The translations under genes and the position numbers were made by a program. The notes below the pieces were generated by a model that saw nothing but the letters and a program-made list of their open reading frames with translations, was not told the DNA's origin and did no database searches. Positions 1 to 10,790 of a DNA stretch of 64,000 nucleotides are shown here, one piece after another; the first letter of the stretch is position 1, and every line of letters begins with the position of its first letter. The DNA comes from Campylobacterales bacterium (GTDB lineage Bacteria; Campylobacterota; Campylobacteria; Campylobacterales; QNZT01), in NCBI GenBank assembly GCA_024278835.1, contig JAJRSK010000068.1, positions 1 to 64,000 on the forward strand, given 5' to 3'.

Positions 1-142
1 ACAAAAGTCCCTTGTTGTGCTTGATATTTTTATAGTTGTTTTGGTGAAGAATTATAACATTTATAGGGTGTTTGGGGACTTTTTGAAAACTTAATTTAGC
101 TTATATTGTGAGTTTCTTTAGAATTTGCAAGTGGCTCTATAT

Positions 143-1315
143 TTAGTCATTGTATTTTCCTTCTAGGTAGAATAGTTCTATTTTTTGTTGATTTATCTCT
201 TTTTCTAGTGTGATGAGTTTCTCTTGACTTTGCAACCAAGATTTTTTGGCATTTAAAAGTTCTAGTAGAGAGCCTTTGGATATCTTGTACCCCTCTTGAA
301 AGAGTGTAACGAGCTTTTTTTGTCTTTTTTCTAATGTTTTGTACTCTTGATGCTGTGTGATGAGTTCATTGATACTTGTGAGAAGTCTTTGTGCCTTTAT
401 AGATTCAGAGAAGAGAATTTGTTCATTTTCTAATCTTGCTTGGACTGTTTTTAGTTTTGCCAATTCTTGGTTTTTGCTACTACGATTAAAGAGTGGTAGC
501 GGTAGAGAAACTCCTACTCTTGCGATATCTTGTTCGGGCTCTTTTTCAAATTCACCATGCAGAGCAAAACTTTCGATACGGTTTGTACTGATGGCTAACT
601 CTGAAGAGAGCATTTTCTCTTGTGCTTTTATCATCATTTTAGTGGGGCTATTGAGCAGATATTTGCTAAGTGGAGTGAGAGGATAAATATATACTTTTTC
701 AAGGTTTATCTCTCTTTGTATGCCAGAGAGAGCATGTAATTTTTCCAAAACGCTTTTTGCTTGTAGTTTGGCAGAGGAGATGCGTGTCTTGGCGATGAGG
801 GCATCATTTTTTGCCTGTAAATAGTGTGTTTTACTCTTAGTACCGTATTTGTATTGTTGGTATGCCATAGTACTTATCTTTTGGGCTATTGTATAGGCGA
901 GTTGGCGTTGTTCATATTGCTTGTATGCATAGACATATTCTGTGTAGAGTTCTTCGATATTTTTGATAAAAGTGGCTTTAAAATAGAGTTTGTTGGCTTT
1001 GGCACTTGCTCCTGAGGCAGAGGCTTTTTGTTTGAGTGCATCATAGTAAGCGCTGGTACGGATGGATTGTGAAAATCCAGCTGAAAAACCGTTTTCATCA
1101 TCTCCCTTTTGAGGATTGTACCTGCCTAAGGAGAAATCTAGAGAGGGGTCTTGACTGAGTAAAAGTAGTTCATTTTTATTTTTGGCAAGGCTTTCTTGCA
1201 TGGCATTGCTTTGTAAGATTTTTGAACTTGCTAAAAGTTCCTTTTTGAAACTCTGAAAATCCATAGCAGAGAGTGCTAGGGAGGAGAGTAACATAAATGA
1301 GGCAATTTTGTGCAT
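143..1315 (-). CDS. TolC/CusC-like outer membrane efflux protein
   Basis: 390 aa with N-terminal signal-like segment, long coiled-coil regions and a GVSLPLPLFNRSSKNQE segment typical of TolC-family proteins; next to copper genes. Confidence 0.75.
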   Translation of the reverse strand: MHKIASFMLLSSLALSAMDFQSFKKELLASSKILQSNAMQESLAKNKNELLLLSQDPSLDFSLGRYNPQKGDDENGFSAGFSQSIRTSAYYDALKQKASASGASAKANKLYFKATFIKNIEELYTEYVYAYKQYEQRQLAYTIAQKISTMAYQQYKYGTKSKTHYLQAKNDALIAKTRISSAKLQAKSVLEKLHALSGIQREINLEKVYIYPLTPLSKYLLNSPTKMMIKAQEKMLSSELAISTNRIESFALHGEFEKEPEQDIARVGVSLPLPLFNRSSKNQELAKLKTVQARLENEQILFSESIKAQRLLTSINELITQHQEYKTLEKRQKKLVTLFQEGYKISKGSLLELLNAKKSWLQSQEKLITLEKEINQQKIELFYLEGKYND

Positions 1316-1440
1316 TTTTGGACTCCTAATGTGTTTTTTAATTGTTTAGGCTGACTCTTTGGCAAAGCCAAGAGTTAAAAGCTGATGTAAATATGACAGG
1401 GGTATCTATCTGAGCGTATCATGATAGAGAAAAGTGAGGG

Positions 1441-1740
1441 TTATACTATAGGAGGTTTGTGTGCGTTTTCGTAAAAAAGTGGATGAAATCCAAGGTGTTT
1501 GCTATCAGGTTGTAAAGTAGCAAGATTAAGTAGTACAAAGGCAGAAAATGCTGTGATGATAGCACTAAGATGAAAGAGATGATGCATATCACAAGATTCA
1601 CCACATATATTGCTATTACTCTGTTTTTCTACATCTACTATGTGTGATTCATGGCTACATGCTTCTGTCATGATAGAAGCATGTAAGATATTAAAAGTCA
1701 TGGCACAAAGTAAAAGTATCTGTACAAATTTTGATTTCAT
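1441..1740 (-). CDS. Small secreted/membrane Cys/His-rich protein of unknown function
   Basis: Start taken at MKSKFVQILLL (signal-like); CSHESH and CGESCDMHH motifs; adjacent to copper genes. Confidence 0.5.
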   Translation of the reverse strand: MKSKFVQILLLCAMTFNILHASIMTEACSHESHIVDVEKQSNSNICGESCDMHHLFHLSAIITAFSAFVLLNLATLQPDSKHLGFHPLFYENAHKPPIV

Positions 1741-1763
1741 AATATGTATATTATCATAAAATC

Positions 1764-2150
1764 TTATTTTTCCCAACTGCCCATGACAGTTTTTAATCTT
1801 TCAAATAGTACTGACATGTAAGATTTAAAGTTTTCATCTACTTCTACAGTTGCCAATATGTCTTCAAAGCCTATTGTTGAAAGCGTGCTAAGACCATCTT
1901 CTTTATAAAGTGATATGCGACAGGGCAAGTAAACGGAGATAGCAGCCATCTGTGAAAGTGCCTCTTGCGCCCCCGCGGGATTACAGAGTTCATAGACGGT
2001 GATATCCCTCTCTATAGGAAATCCTTTTGTCTCTAAAATCTTTTTAAAGTCGTAACTGTTTAAGATACCAAAACCTGCCTCTTTGGCTTTGGTTTCTATT
2101 TCTGCTTTGATTTGTGCTATGTCTTCTTTACTTGTGACTGTATATATCAT
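1764..2150 (-). CDS. DUF302-domain protein
   Basis: 128 aa, YELCNPAGAQEALSQMAAISVYLPCRISLYKEDG resembles the DUF302 family. Confidence 0.7.
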   Translation of the reverse strand: MIYTVTSKEDIAQIKAEIETKAKEAGFGILNSYDFKKILETKGFPIERDITVYELCNPAGAQEALSQMAAISVYLPCRISLYKEDGLSTLSTIGFEDILATVEVDENFKSYMSVLFERLKTVMGSWEK

Positions 2151-2160
2151 GGTTTTTCCT

Positions 2161-3627
2161 TTAATTTGTGACTAAAAACTGACCCATCATTCCTGCATCT
2201 TCATGCTCTAAAAAGTGACAATGATACATATATGGCACGCTGTTATCTGCATAATCTTTCATCTGCACAATCACTTTGACAGAGCCATTGGCAGGGATAT
2301 AGATGACATCTTTATAGCCTTTTTCGTTGGCTGTGACGTTGGCAGAACTGCCATCTCTCTCTATGAGGAAAAAGTGGGTGGCATGGATATGAAAGTTATG
2401 ATCTACCATCATGTTGTTTCTCACTTCCCATACCTCTATATCTCCTAGTGGTACACGTTCATCGATACGATTGATATCCATAGATTTACTATTGATTTGA
2501 AAGTTACCCATGCTGCCATCTAGTACAAAATTTCTTGTTCTTACCGCATCAGATGGGTTTAGTTTCTCTAGTGTTGTGAGTGTAGAGGGTAGCGAAGTTG
2601 TGATAGTTGCTGTTTTATTAACATCAATTGTAAAAAAAGTTTTATTGTGTCTAAAATCTTTAAACGCTATCGTTTTACCCATCGCATCTGATAAATCTAC
2701 TACTATCTCTGCTCTTTCAGCTGGTGAAAGGGTGAGTCTGCTTAGCGAAACAGGTGCTTCTAAAAAGGCATTGTCTGTGGCAATCTGCTTGAAACTTCTT
2801 CCATCTTCAAAGCCGAGTTCATAGATAGATGAGTTAGAGCCATTGAGTATGCGAAATCGTATCTCTTTTGCTTCAACATCAAGTGTGGCATCAATGGCAC
2901 CATTTGCCATGAAGATATCTCCGACATAACCACGCATCACCTGCATCATGCTTGGGTTGTAGTTTAATTGACCATTGTTAAAAAACCTATCTTGAAGCAC
3001 AAGAGGTATATCATCTTCACCATAGCGTTTAGGTAGCTCAAGTGCGATACTCTCTGCATCTTCTATCATGATAAGACCTGCCAAGCCTTTGTAAACATGC
3101 TCTGCGGTTTTATCCATGGTGTGTGGATGATACCAGTTGGTACAAGCTTTTTGATTAACTGTGTAAGTCGCTGACCACGTTTCCCCATCATTGATAGGTT
3201 GATGAGCTGTACCATCCATCGAAGGAGGCAGATGCATCCCATGTCCGTGCATGGTAACGAGTTCGCCTAAATTGTTGGTATAGTTTACAGAGACACTATC
3301 TCCATTTTTCATCAAAAGAGTAGGGCCTAGATAGGTTGAATTTATACCAAAAGTATCCGTTTTTATACCATTAAAAAAATCATGCTGGGCTTTTTGTAAA
3401 GTCAAATCATAATGTTTCACGCCTCCTCTATCTGTAGGAGTTAAAAGCTCTGGGATAGGAAGTGATGAAGTTTTTATACCTCCAGTTGGAATGGTAGAAC
3501 TACCACCTCCACCCATCATGCCACCCATGCCCATACTATTTGAACCATTACTTTTCCCACCACCACATCCTGTCAGTATGCATAGTGCAGCTACACCACT
3601 AAGTGTTAAAAAATCTCTTCGTTTCAT
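2161..3627 (-). CDS. Multicopper oxidase
   Basis: Start taken at MKRRDFLTLSGVAAL (Tat-like); copper ligand motifs HGHGMHLP, NWYHPHTM, DHNFHIHATHF, YMYHCHFLEHEDAGMMG. Confidence 0.9.
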   Translation of the reverse strand: MKRRDFLTLSGVAALCILTGCGGGKSNGSNSMGMGGMMGGGGSSTIPTGGIKTSSLPIPELLTPTDRGGVKHYDLTLQKAQHDFFNGIKTDTFGINSTYLGPTLLMKNGDSVSVNYTNNLGELVTMHGHGMHLPPSMDGTAHQPINDGETWSATYTVNQKACTNWYHPHTMDKTAEHVYKGLAGLIMIEDAESIALELPKRYGEDDIPLVLQDRFFNNGQLNYNPSMMQVMRGYVGDIFMANGAIDATLDVEAKEIRFRILNGSNSSIYELGFEDGRSFKQIATDNAFLEAPVSLSRLTLSPAERAEIVVDLSDAMGKTIAFKDFRHNKTFFTIDVNKTATITTSLPSTLTTLEKLNPSDAVRTRNFVLDGSMGNFQINSKSMDINRIDERVPLGDIEVWEVRNNMMVDHNFHIHATHFFLIERDGSSANVTANEKGYKDVIYIPANGSVKVIVQMKDYADNSVPYMYHCHFLEHEDAGMMGQFLVTN

Positions 3628-3752
3628 TATCTTTCCTTGTTGTTTGATGCTGGAAGTATAAAACTTTTGTGTGGAGTATGTGTGGAGTGGATTACACAGA
3701 GACTCCATAGATAAGTTCTATCATGATAGGAGTAAATAAGAAAGGATTAAAG

Positions 3753-6101
3753 ATGAAAAAGCAATTAAAAGATGTAGTCTGTGGCATGGACGTTACGAGG
3801 GAATCACCATATAAAGAAGTTTATGAGGGTCAAGCATACTATTTTTGTTCGCAAAGTTGTGAAGATAAGTTTCATGCAGACCCAGTGCAGTATAGCGAGG
3901 TGAAAGAGGAGTGTAGTAGTTGTCAACCTCTCTTTACTGAGAAAGTACATCATCATGATACTCATACAACAAGCGATAATACAGAGGCGATGTATACTTG
4001 TCCTATGCATCCAGAGATACAACAGATAGGTCCTGGTTCTTGTCCCAAGTGTGGTATGGCACTAGAGCCTATGATAGCAACGGTATCTGATGGGGCAAAT
4101 GAAGAATTAATTGATATGACGCATCGTTTTAAGATAAGTGCGGTTTTGGCAGTGCCTGTGTTTGTTTTGGCGATGACTGCGGATTTGATGCCTTCACTTT
4201 TACCGGAGTGGTTGGCTATGAAAACAGTACAGTGGATTATGTTTTTTCTTGCCACACCAGTTGTCTTGTGGGGTGGGTGGCCATTTTTTGTGCGAGGGTA
4301 TCAGTCGGTAAAAACGTGGAACCTAAATATGTTCACCTTGATAGCTTTGGGTGTTGGGGCTGCGTGGTTATATAGTATGGTTGCACTCCTTTTTCCTCAC
4401 ATTTTTCCGCCTTCTATGCAGATGGAAGGTGGCGTAGTTGATGTCTATTTTGAAGCAGCGGCGGTCATCGTGGCATTGGTACTTTTGGGGCAAGTCTTGG
4501 AACTTCGCGCAAGAAGCCAAACCAATACTGCCATCCAGACACTTTTAGGACTTGCTCCAAATTCTGCGCGTATCGTGCGCGCGGATGGGAGTGAAGAGGA
4601 TATAGCACTAGAACATGTTCAAGTAGGGGATATCTTACGTATCCGTCCAGGAGATAAGATACCCGTGGATGGTGTGGTCAAAGAAGGCGAGAGTAATGTC
4701 GATGAATCGATGGTAACAGGAGAGCCTATCGCTATTTCTAAAAAAGCAGGGGATGCAGTGATAGGGGCGACGGTCAATACGACGGGTTCTATGCTGATAG
4801 AGGAGAAAAAGGTAGGTGCTGATACGCTCCTTTCTCAAATCGTTGAGATGGTCGCCTCTGCCCAACGCTCGCGTGCACCCATACAAAAGTTAGCGGATGT
4901 GGTCTCTGGGTATTTTGTGCCATTAGTGGTCTTGGTGGCTATATTGGCATTTGTGGGTTGGTATGTTTGGGGACCTGAACCTCGCTTGGCATATGCGGTG
5001 GTGAGTGCGGTGGCAGTGCTTATCATCGCTTGTCCTTGTGCCTTGGGTCTTGCAACGCCTGTCTCTATCATGGTAGGAACGGGTAAAGGTGCTAGCCATG
5101 GTGTGCTGATTAAAAATGCAGAAGCGTTGGAAGTCTTGGAAAAAGTAGATACCTTGGTGGTCGATAAGACAGGTACACTAACAGAGGGTGCGCCAAAACT
5201 CGTCACCGTCAAAGTAGAATCGGGTGTGGATGAAGAGAGATTTCTCTCTTTGGTGGCTTCATTGGAACTCTCTAGTGAGCATCCCTTGGCTGAGGCAATT
5301 GTGCAGGGAGCAAAAGAGAAGGGCTTAACACTTTACAAGACAGAGGCATTTTCTTCTATCACGGGGCAAGGTGTCAAGGGCAATGTCGATGGGGTTGAAG
5401 TGGCTATCGGTAATGTAAAGTTACTGGAGAGTTTAGGTATTAGACCTGAGGGAACACTCTTGGAAGCGGATAACTATAGAGAGGAGGGACAAACAGTGAT
5501 GTTAGTTGCTCTTGATGGTAAAGTAGGGGGCATCATCGGTGTGATGGATCCTATCAAAGAGAGTACCCATGAAGCGATAAAACAACTCCACAAAGAGGGC
5601 ATCAAAATCGTCATGCTCACCGGCGACAATAAAACCACCGCGCATGCCGTGGCAAGTCGACTGGGTATCGACCAAGTACAAGCAGAAGTCTCACCTGAAG
5701 AGAAATCTATCGTTGTGACAAAACTACAAGAGGAGGGTAAAGTGGTTGCGATGGCAGGAGATGGAGTCAATGACGCCCCAGCCCTTGCCAAAGCCCATGT
5801 CGGTATCGCGATGGGGACGGGAACAGCTGTAGCGATGGAGAGTGCAGGTGTGACTCTCATAAAAGGAGATTTAACGGGTATCGTTAGGGCGATAAAGCTT
5901 AGCCGTGGCACGATGAAAAATATCCGTCAAAATCTCTTTTTTGCCTTTATCTACAATGCTATAGGAGTGCCAATTGCTGCTGGTGTTTTATATCCAGTTT
6001 TTGGGATACTTCTATCTCCTGTAATTGCCGCTGCGGCGATGAGTTTCTCTTCGGTTTCGGTGATAGCAAACTCACTTCGATTACGGAATTTGAAAATTTA
6101 A
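3753..6101 (+). CDS. Copper-translocating P-type ATPase with N-terminal YHS and heavy-metal-binding (CPMHPE) domains
   Basis: VCGMDV...[11 protein letters not shown] (YHS/TRASH), [27 protein letters not shown] motif, [17 protein letters not shown]. Start taken at MKKQLKD. Confidence 0.93.
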   Translation: MKKQLKDVVCGMDVTRESPYKEVYEGQAYYFCSQSCEDKFHADPVQYSEVKEECSSCQPLFTEKVHHHDTHTTSDNTEAMYTCPMHPEIQQIGPGSCPKCGMALEPMIATVSDGANEELIDMTHRFKISAVLAVPVFVLAMTADLMPSLLPEWLAMKTVQWIMFFLATPVVLWGGWPFFVRGYQSVKTWNLNMFTLIALGVGAAWLYSMVALLFPHIFPPSMQMEGGVVDVYFEAAAVIVALVLLGQVLELRARSQTNTAIQTLLGLAPNSARIVRADGSEEDIALEHVQVGDILRIRPGDKIPVDGVVKEGESNVDESMVTGEPIAISKKAGDAVIGATVNTTGSMLIEEKKVGADTLLSQIVEMVASAQRSRAPIQKLADVVSGYFVPLVVLVAILAFVGWYVWGPEPRLAYAVVSAVAVLIIACPCALGLATPVSIMVGTGKGASHGVLIKNAEALEVLEKVDTLVVDKTGTLTEGAPKLVTVKVESGVDEERFLSLVASLELSSEHPLAEAIVQGAKEKGLTLYKTEAFSSITGQGVKGNVDGVEVAIGNVKLLESLGIRPEGTLLEADNYREEGQTVMLVALDGKVGGIIGVMDPIKESTHEAIKQLHKEGIKIVMLTGDNKTTAHAVASRLGIDQVQAEVSPEEKSIVVTKLQEEGKVVAMAGDGVNDAPALAKAHVGIAMGTGTAVAMESAGVTLIKGDLTGIVRAIKLSRGTMKNIRQNLFFAFIYNAIGVPIAAGVLYPVFGILLSPVIAAAAMSFSSVSVIANSLRLRNLKI

Positions 6102-6110
6102 ACGCTCTTT

Positions 6111-6380
6111 TTATTACTCCATCAACTAAATAGCTTCATAGTTAACGATTTGATTTTGCTTCATATCGAGGCAAAATCATGCAGGACTAACTGGTTAATT
6201 CAAATGATTTTAACGAAAATATGGAGCAAAAGCAAATCGCCCGAAGGGAAGCACTTAGAGGCACAAACTTCAGCACCAAAAAGTTTTGAATTAACCAGTT
6301 AGTCCTGCAACTTTTTGATACTAAATTTTATGCCTCTAAGTGCTTTTAACTATGAAGCTATTTAGTTGATGGAGTAATAA
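6111..6380. repeat. 270-bp element with a perfect 35-bp terminal inverted repeat and internal inverted repeats
   Basis: 6111-6145 is the exact reverse complement of 6346-6380; 6181-6204 of 6285-6308; 6249-6263 of 6331-6345; 6152-6159 of 6171-6178. Confidence 0.93.
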
Positions 6381-6408
6381 GCCAATAGATGAAGGTCTAT
6401 TGGCTTAT
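6377..6408. terminator. Perfect 13-bp stem hairpin, possible terminator
   Basis: ATAAGCCAATAGA-tgaagg-TCTATTGGCTTAT, immediately followed by a TATCATGATA copy. Confidence 0.5.
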
Positions 6409-6500
6409 CATGATAGCGACGACACCCATAATTATGACTCTGTAAATATACTTTAGTATAGTCGACTAAACTTATGTTATGTTTATACACTAAATAACAC

Positions 6501-6530
6501 TTGACAAGTATAGACTAAATGTTGTATAAT
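6501..6530 (+). promoter_or_regulatory. Sigma70-like promoter upstream of grpE
   Basis: TTGACA (6501-6506), 18-bp spacer, TATAAT (6525-6530), 28 bp upstream of grpE ATG. Confidence 0.7.
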
Positions 6531-6558
6531 ACGCTCGAACTTCTAAAAAGGAGATGCT

Positions 6559-7113
6559 ATGAGCGAAAAAGAAGAGCAACAATCAGCGCCTGAACAAGAG
6601 CCTGAGTTACATGAAGAAAATGAACTAGAAGAGGGTGAAACCGTCGAGGAACTCTCAGAAGTAGAAGTATTAGAAAAAAAACTCTCAGAGTGTGAAGATA
6701 AATATCTTCGCGAATATGCTGAGTTTGACAATATCAAAAAACGGATGGAAAAAGAGAAGTTTCAAGCTATTGGGTATGCACATGAACAGTTTGCAAGGGA
6801 TTTGCTTTCGGTGATTGATGCGCTTGACAATGCGTCGGCTTCTGTTGCAGATAGGGATGAGGTGACACCTGAGATGTTCACACAGCTAAAAGAGGGGATA
6901 GAACTAACTATCTCACAGTTTGGCAAAGTGTTTGAGAAGCATGGTGTTGAGTTGGTCACGATGGAAAATGGATTTGATCCAAACTTTCATGAGGCGGTGA
7001 TGAAGGTCGATAGCCCTGAGCATAAAGAGGGTGAAGTCGTACAAGTACTTCAAAAAGGGTACAAAATAAAAGATAGACTATTGCGTTCAGCGATGGTGAG
7101 TATTGCAAAATAG
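6559..7113 (+). CDS. grpE: Nucleotide exchange factor GrpE
   Basis: EYAEFDNIKKRMEKEK...FDPNFHEAVMKVDSPEHKEGEVVQVLQKGYKIKDRLLRSAMVSIAK; upstream of dnaK. Confidence 0.95.
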   Translation: MSEKEEQQSAPEQEPELHEENELEEGETVEELSEVEVLEKKLSECEDKYLREYAEFDNIKKRMEKEKFQAIGYAHEQFARDLLSVIDALDNASASVADRDEVTPEMFTQLKEGIELTISQFGKVFEKHGVELVTMENGFDPNFHEAVMKVDSPEHKEGEVVQVLQKGYKIKDRLLRSAMVSIAK

Positions 7114-7188
7114 TACAAATGCTACTAAAGTGGCAGAAAATAGTTTTAGATAAGTGTAAAATACCACAAAAAATAAAAGGAAATATGA

Positions 7189-9069
7189 ATGAGCAAAGTA
7201 ATAGGAATAGATTTAGGAACAACAAACTCATGTGTCGCAACATATGAGAGAGGCGAGAGTAAAGTTATCGCGAACAAAGAGGGTAAAAATACAACCCCTT
7301 CTATCGTGGCATTTTCAGATAAGGGTGAAGTGCTTATCGGTGATCCGGCTAAAAGACAAGCGGTGACAAACCCTGAAAAGACGATTTACTCTATCAAGAG
7401 AATCATGGGTCTTATGTGTAATGAAGATAACGCTAAACAAGCCAAAGAGCGTTTGCCTTACCATGTAGTAGATAGAAATGGTGCCTGTGCTATCGAAGTC
7501 GATGGCAAGACTTATACACCTCAGGAGATTTCAGCCAAAGTCTTGATGAAACTCAAAGAAGATGCGGAAGCATTTTTAGGTGAGAGCGTGACGGATGCGG
7601 TCATTACCGTACCAGCATACTTCAATGATAGTCAGAGAAAAGCAACACAAGAAGCAGGAACGATTGCAGGATTGAATGTCCTTAGAATCATCAATGAGCC
7701 TACATCAGCGGCACTCTCATACGGTCTTGATAAAAAAGAGGCAGAGCAGATAGTTGTTTATGATCTTGGTGGTGGTACATTTGATGTGACAGTACTTGAA
7801 ACGGGTGACAATGTGGTTGAAGTATTATCAACAGGTGGTGATGCCTTCCTTGGTGGTGATGACTTTGATAATAGACTTATCGATTGGTTAGCCAATGAGT
7901 TCAAGTCAGATAGCGGTATCGACCTCAAAGGTGATGTGATGGCGATGCAAAGACTCAAAGAGGCAGCAGAAGGGGCTAAAAAAGAGCTTTCAGCAGCAAC
8001 AGAGACAGAAGTAAACTTACCATTTATCACAGCAGATGCGTCGGGGCCTAAGCACTTGGTAAAGAAATTGACAAGATCAAAGTTTGAGTCATTGATTGAG
8101 GATTTGGTAGAAAAAACAGTTAAGACTATTGAGTCGGTACTAAAAGATGCTGGTCTTTCAACAGGCGAAATCAAAGAAATCGTTATGGTTGGTGGTTCTA
8201 CAAGAGTGCCGATGGTACAAGAAAAAGTCAAAGCATTTTTTGGAAAAGAGTTGAACAAGTCAGTGAATCCTGATGAAGTCGTGGCTATTGGGGCAGCTAT
8301 CCAAGGTGCGGTTATCAAAGGTGATGTGAAAGATGTATTGCTTCTTGATGTGACGCCTTTATCTTTAGGTATCGAGACACTAGGTGGTGTGCAAACAACA
8401 GTGATTGAAAAAGGGACAACGATTCCTGTGAAAAAGCAACAAACATTCTCAACAGCAGAAGATAATCAAGCAGCTGTAACGATTCATGTTGTACAAGGTG
8501 AGCGTGAGTTTGCTAAAGATAATAAATCATTAGGTCAATTTAACCTAGAAGGCATTCCTCCAAGTCCAAGAGGTGTACCACAAATCGAGGTAACATTTGA
8601 TATCGATGCCAATGGTGTTTTAACTGTTTCAGCACAAGATAAAGCGAGTGGAAAACAACAAGAGATTAAAGTTTCTGGTTCGTCTGGACTTAGTGAAGAA
8701 GAGATTGAAAAAATGGTACAAGATGCAGAAGCAAATAAAGAAGCGGATGCCAAAAGAAAAGAGGGTGTAGAAGCGAGAAATCAAGCAGATGCACTCGTAC
8801 ACCAAACAGAAAAGTCTCTTGCAGACATGGGTGATAAAATCGACGCGGAAGATAAAAGTAACATCGAAGCAGCGGTAAATGACCTCAAAGAGACACTCAA
8901 AGATGAAAATGCCTCTAAAGAGCAAATCGATGAGAAAGTCAAAGCTTTAACGGAAGTGAGTCACAAACTAGCAGAGGCAATGTACGCCAAAGATGGAGAG
9001 GGTGCTCCAGCAGGTGAAGCAAAAAAGAAAAAAGATGACGACGATGTCATCGATGCAGAAGTAGAATAA
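7189..9069 (+). CDS. dnaK: Chaperone DnaK
   Basis: [17 protein letters not shown]...full-length Hsp70. Confidence 0.99.
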   Translation: MSKVIGIDLGTTNSCVATYERGESKVIANKEGKNTTPSIVAFSDKGEVLIGDPAKRQAVTNPEKTIYSIKRIMGLMCNEDNAKQAKERLPYHVVDRNGACAIEVDGKTYTPQEISAKVLMKLKEDAEAFLGESVTDAVITVPAYFNDSQRKATQEAGTIAGLNVLRIINEPTSAALSYGLDKKEAEQIVVYDLGGGTFDVTVLETGDNVVEVLSTGGDAFLGGDDFDNRLIDWLANEFKSDSGIDLKGDVMAMQRLKEAAEGAKKELSAATETEVNLPFITADASGPKHLVKKLTRSKFESLIEDLVEKTVKTIESVLKDAGLSTGEIKEIVMVGGSTRVPMVQEKVKAFFGKELNKSVNPDEVVAIGAAIQGAVIKGDVKDVLLLDVTPLSLGIETLGGVQTTVIEKGTTIPVKKQQTFSTAEDNQAAVTIHVVQGEREFAKDNKSLGQFNLEGIPPSPRGVPQIEVTFDIDANGVLTVSAQDKASGKQQEIKVSGSSGLSEEEIEKMVQDAEANKEADAKRKEGVEARNQADALVHQTEKSLADMGDKIDAEDKSNIEAAVNDLKETLKDENASKEQIDEKVKALTEVSHKLAEAMYAKDGEGAPAGEAKKKKDDDDVIDAEVE

Positions 9070-9079
9070 CTTCTCATAC

Positions 9080-9109
9080 TATCATGATAGGAGCTTTCCT
9101 ATCATGATA
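9080..9109 (+). terminator. Hairpin after dnaK built from two TATCATGATA copies
   Basis: TATCATGATAGGA-gctt-TCCTATCATGATA, perfect 13-bp stem, 10 bp after the dnaK stop, AT-rich downstream. Confidence 0.65.
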
Positions 9110-9175
9110 ACTCTCTTTATTTAATATAAAGTCTTTTTGTAATATAATTAATTAAATATTATTTAAGGATTTTAA

Positions 9176-10021
9176 GTGTCAACTGAACAAACTACGAAAC
9201 CCAAAAAAAACAAAAAACAACGCCAAGGTAAAGTAAGAGTCTGGGTCAAAAAAGAGACGCTAGCCTATGAACATGAACTAAAACGCTTACAGGTAGAGTT
9301 ACTAAAGTTTCAAAACCATGTTAAAGAGCAAGGCTTACGGGTACTGATGGTCTTTGAGGGGCGTGACGCAGCAGGGAAGGGTGGTTCTATAAAGCGTATT
9401 ACCGAGCACCTCAACCCGCGTGGTGCAAAAGTCGTTGCCTTGGAAAAACCAACAGACAAAGAGCGCACACAATGGTATTTTCAGCGTTATGTACAACACC
9501 TACCAAGTGCGGGTGAAATGGTGCTTTTTGATAGATCATGGTATAACCGTGCGGGTGTGGAGCCTGTCATGGGATTTTGTACTAAAAAAGAGCATAAAGC
9601 ATTCTTACACGAAGTGCCAGAATTTGAAAACATGCTGGTTGAATCAGGCATCATACTCTTGAAGTTTTATATCTCCGTGAGTAAGCAAGAGCAAGCTAGA
9701 CGCTTTGAAAAAAGACGCACTGATCCTCTAAAACAGTATAAGATATCCCCTATCGATGAAAAAGCCCAAGAGATGTGGGATGGCTATACGGTCGCCAAAT
9801 ACTCAATGCTTTTAGCTTCTAACACCCCTCCTGCGCCATGGGTGGTCGTGCGAAGTGATAACAAGAAAAAAGCACGAATCAATGTTATTAAGCATATATT
9901 GACCCATGTGGATTATCCTGATAAGATAGATGATAGACATTTGAAAATTGACCCAGAAATTTTAATCCCTGCGAGTGAAGAGATTGACTTGATGGAGAAG
10001 AGTTTACAAGAGGCTTTGTAA
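9176..10021 (+). CDS. ppk2: Polyphosphate kinase 2
   Basis: MVFEGRDAAGKGGSIKRITEHLNPR, LFDRSWYNRAGVEPVMGF; GTG start. Confidence 0.93.
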   Translation: MSTEQTTKPKKNKKQRQGKVRVWVKKETLAYEHELKRLQVELLKFQNHVKEQGLRVLMVFEGRDAAGKGGSIKRITEHLNPRGAKVVALEKPTDKERTQWYFQRYVQHLPSAGEMVLFDRSWYNRAGVEPVMGFCTKKEHKAFLHEVPEFENMLVESGIILLKFYISVSKQEQARRFEKRRTDPLKQYKISPIDEKAQEMWDGYTVAKYSMLLASNTPPAPWVVVRSDNKKKARINVIKHILTHVDYPDKIDDRHLKIDPEILIPASEEIDLMEKSLQEAL

Positions 10022-10070
10022 GGGATTTGTGATAATATAACATATACTATATTGTCTACATAGGGAACAG

Positions 10071-10745
10071 ATGAAAAGAGTCATTGAAGATATACAAGAG
10101 GTTTTGGCAGGATTAGAAGGCTATCATGATAGGTATGTAGATGCGATTGTGCGTGGATTGAAAGATAAAAGTTGTCTTTATAAAAAGGCTTATCCTATTG
10201 CGGTGGTTCATGATGAAAGTAGGATTGATGATGCGTATATTGTGAAGCTTTTTAGGGATAAGGGTTTGCTCGATAGTGAAGGACTTACGCCCGAGATGTG
10301 GTCAAGAGAGAATTTAGAGTTTTTACAGCTTTGTTGTGAGGCGTATGTGCAAGAGTCTACTATCATGGCACTAGATAGTGCACCTACCTACCCGAGAGTT
10401 TTTACGAACAAGTATCCCAAAGACCGCTGGAAAAAGTTTCAAGATGCAGAGCATGTTATTGCAACTATCGAGACGGCTGCTTTTGGCGAAGAAGCTGATA
10501 AGTGTGCGGTGGAGTTTTATCTGCGTGAAGTGATGCGAAAACGAAAAGAAGTAAGCGTTTTAAAGGAGGTGGGATATCTCTATATCGCGCAAGTTCCTTT
10601 AAATGTGTCGGGTGTAGATAGCGTCTTTTTGCACTATTTTCATGAAGATGTTTGGAAGGTTACCTTTGGGGATGTTTGCTATTATCTAGGGTGGAATGCG
10701 AAGCTAAGAGATATCAATATGCGCTATTTTGTCTGCAATCCTTAG
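10071..10745 (+). CDS. Hypothetical protein
   Basis: 224-aa ORF without a recognised family, well placed between neighbours. Confidence 0.6.
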   Translation: MKRVIEDIQEVLAGLEGYHDRYVDAIVRGLKDKSCLYKKAYPIAVVHDESRIDDAYIVKLFRDKGLLDSEGLTPEMWSRENLEFLQLCCEAYVQESTIMALDSAPTYPRVFTNKYPKDRWKKFQDAEHVIATIETAAFGEEADKCAVEFYLREVMRKRKEVSVLKEVGYLYIAQVPLNVSGVDSVFLHYFHEDVWKVTFGDVCYYLGWNAKLRDINMRYFVCNP

Positions 10746-10790
10746 TCTTTGAAAAAGTCGTTTCAAGATGCTTTATGTTACACTAAATTT

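Noticed and set aside
7758-8318. Long antisense ORF in dnaK and similar antisense ORFs (e.g. 5474-5911 -, 40420-40971 -)
   Set aside because: Opposite strand of strongly conserved genes with low-complexity composition; no independent evidence of coding.
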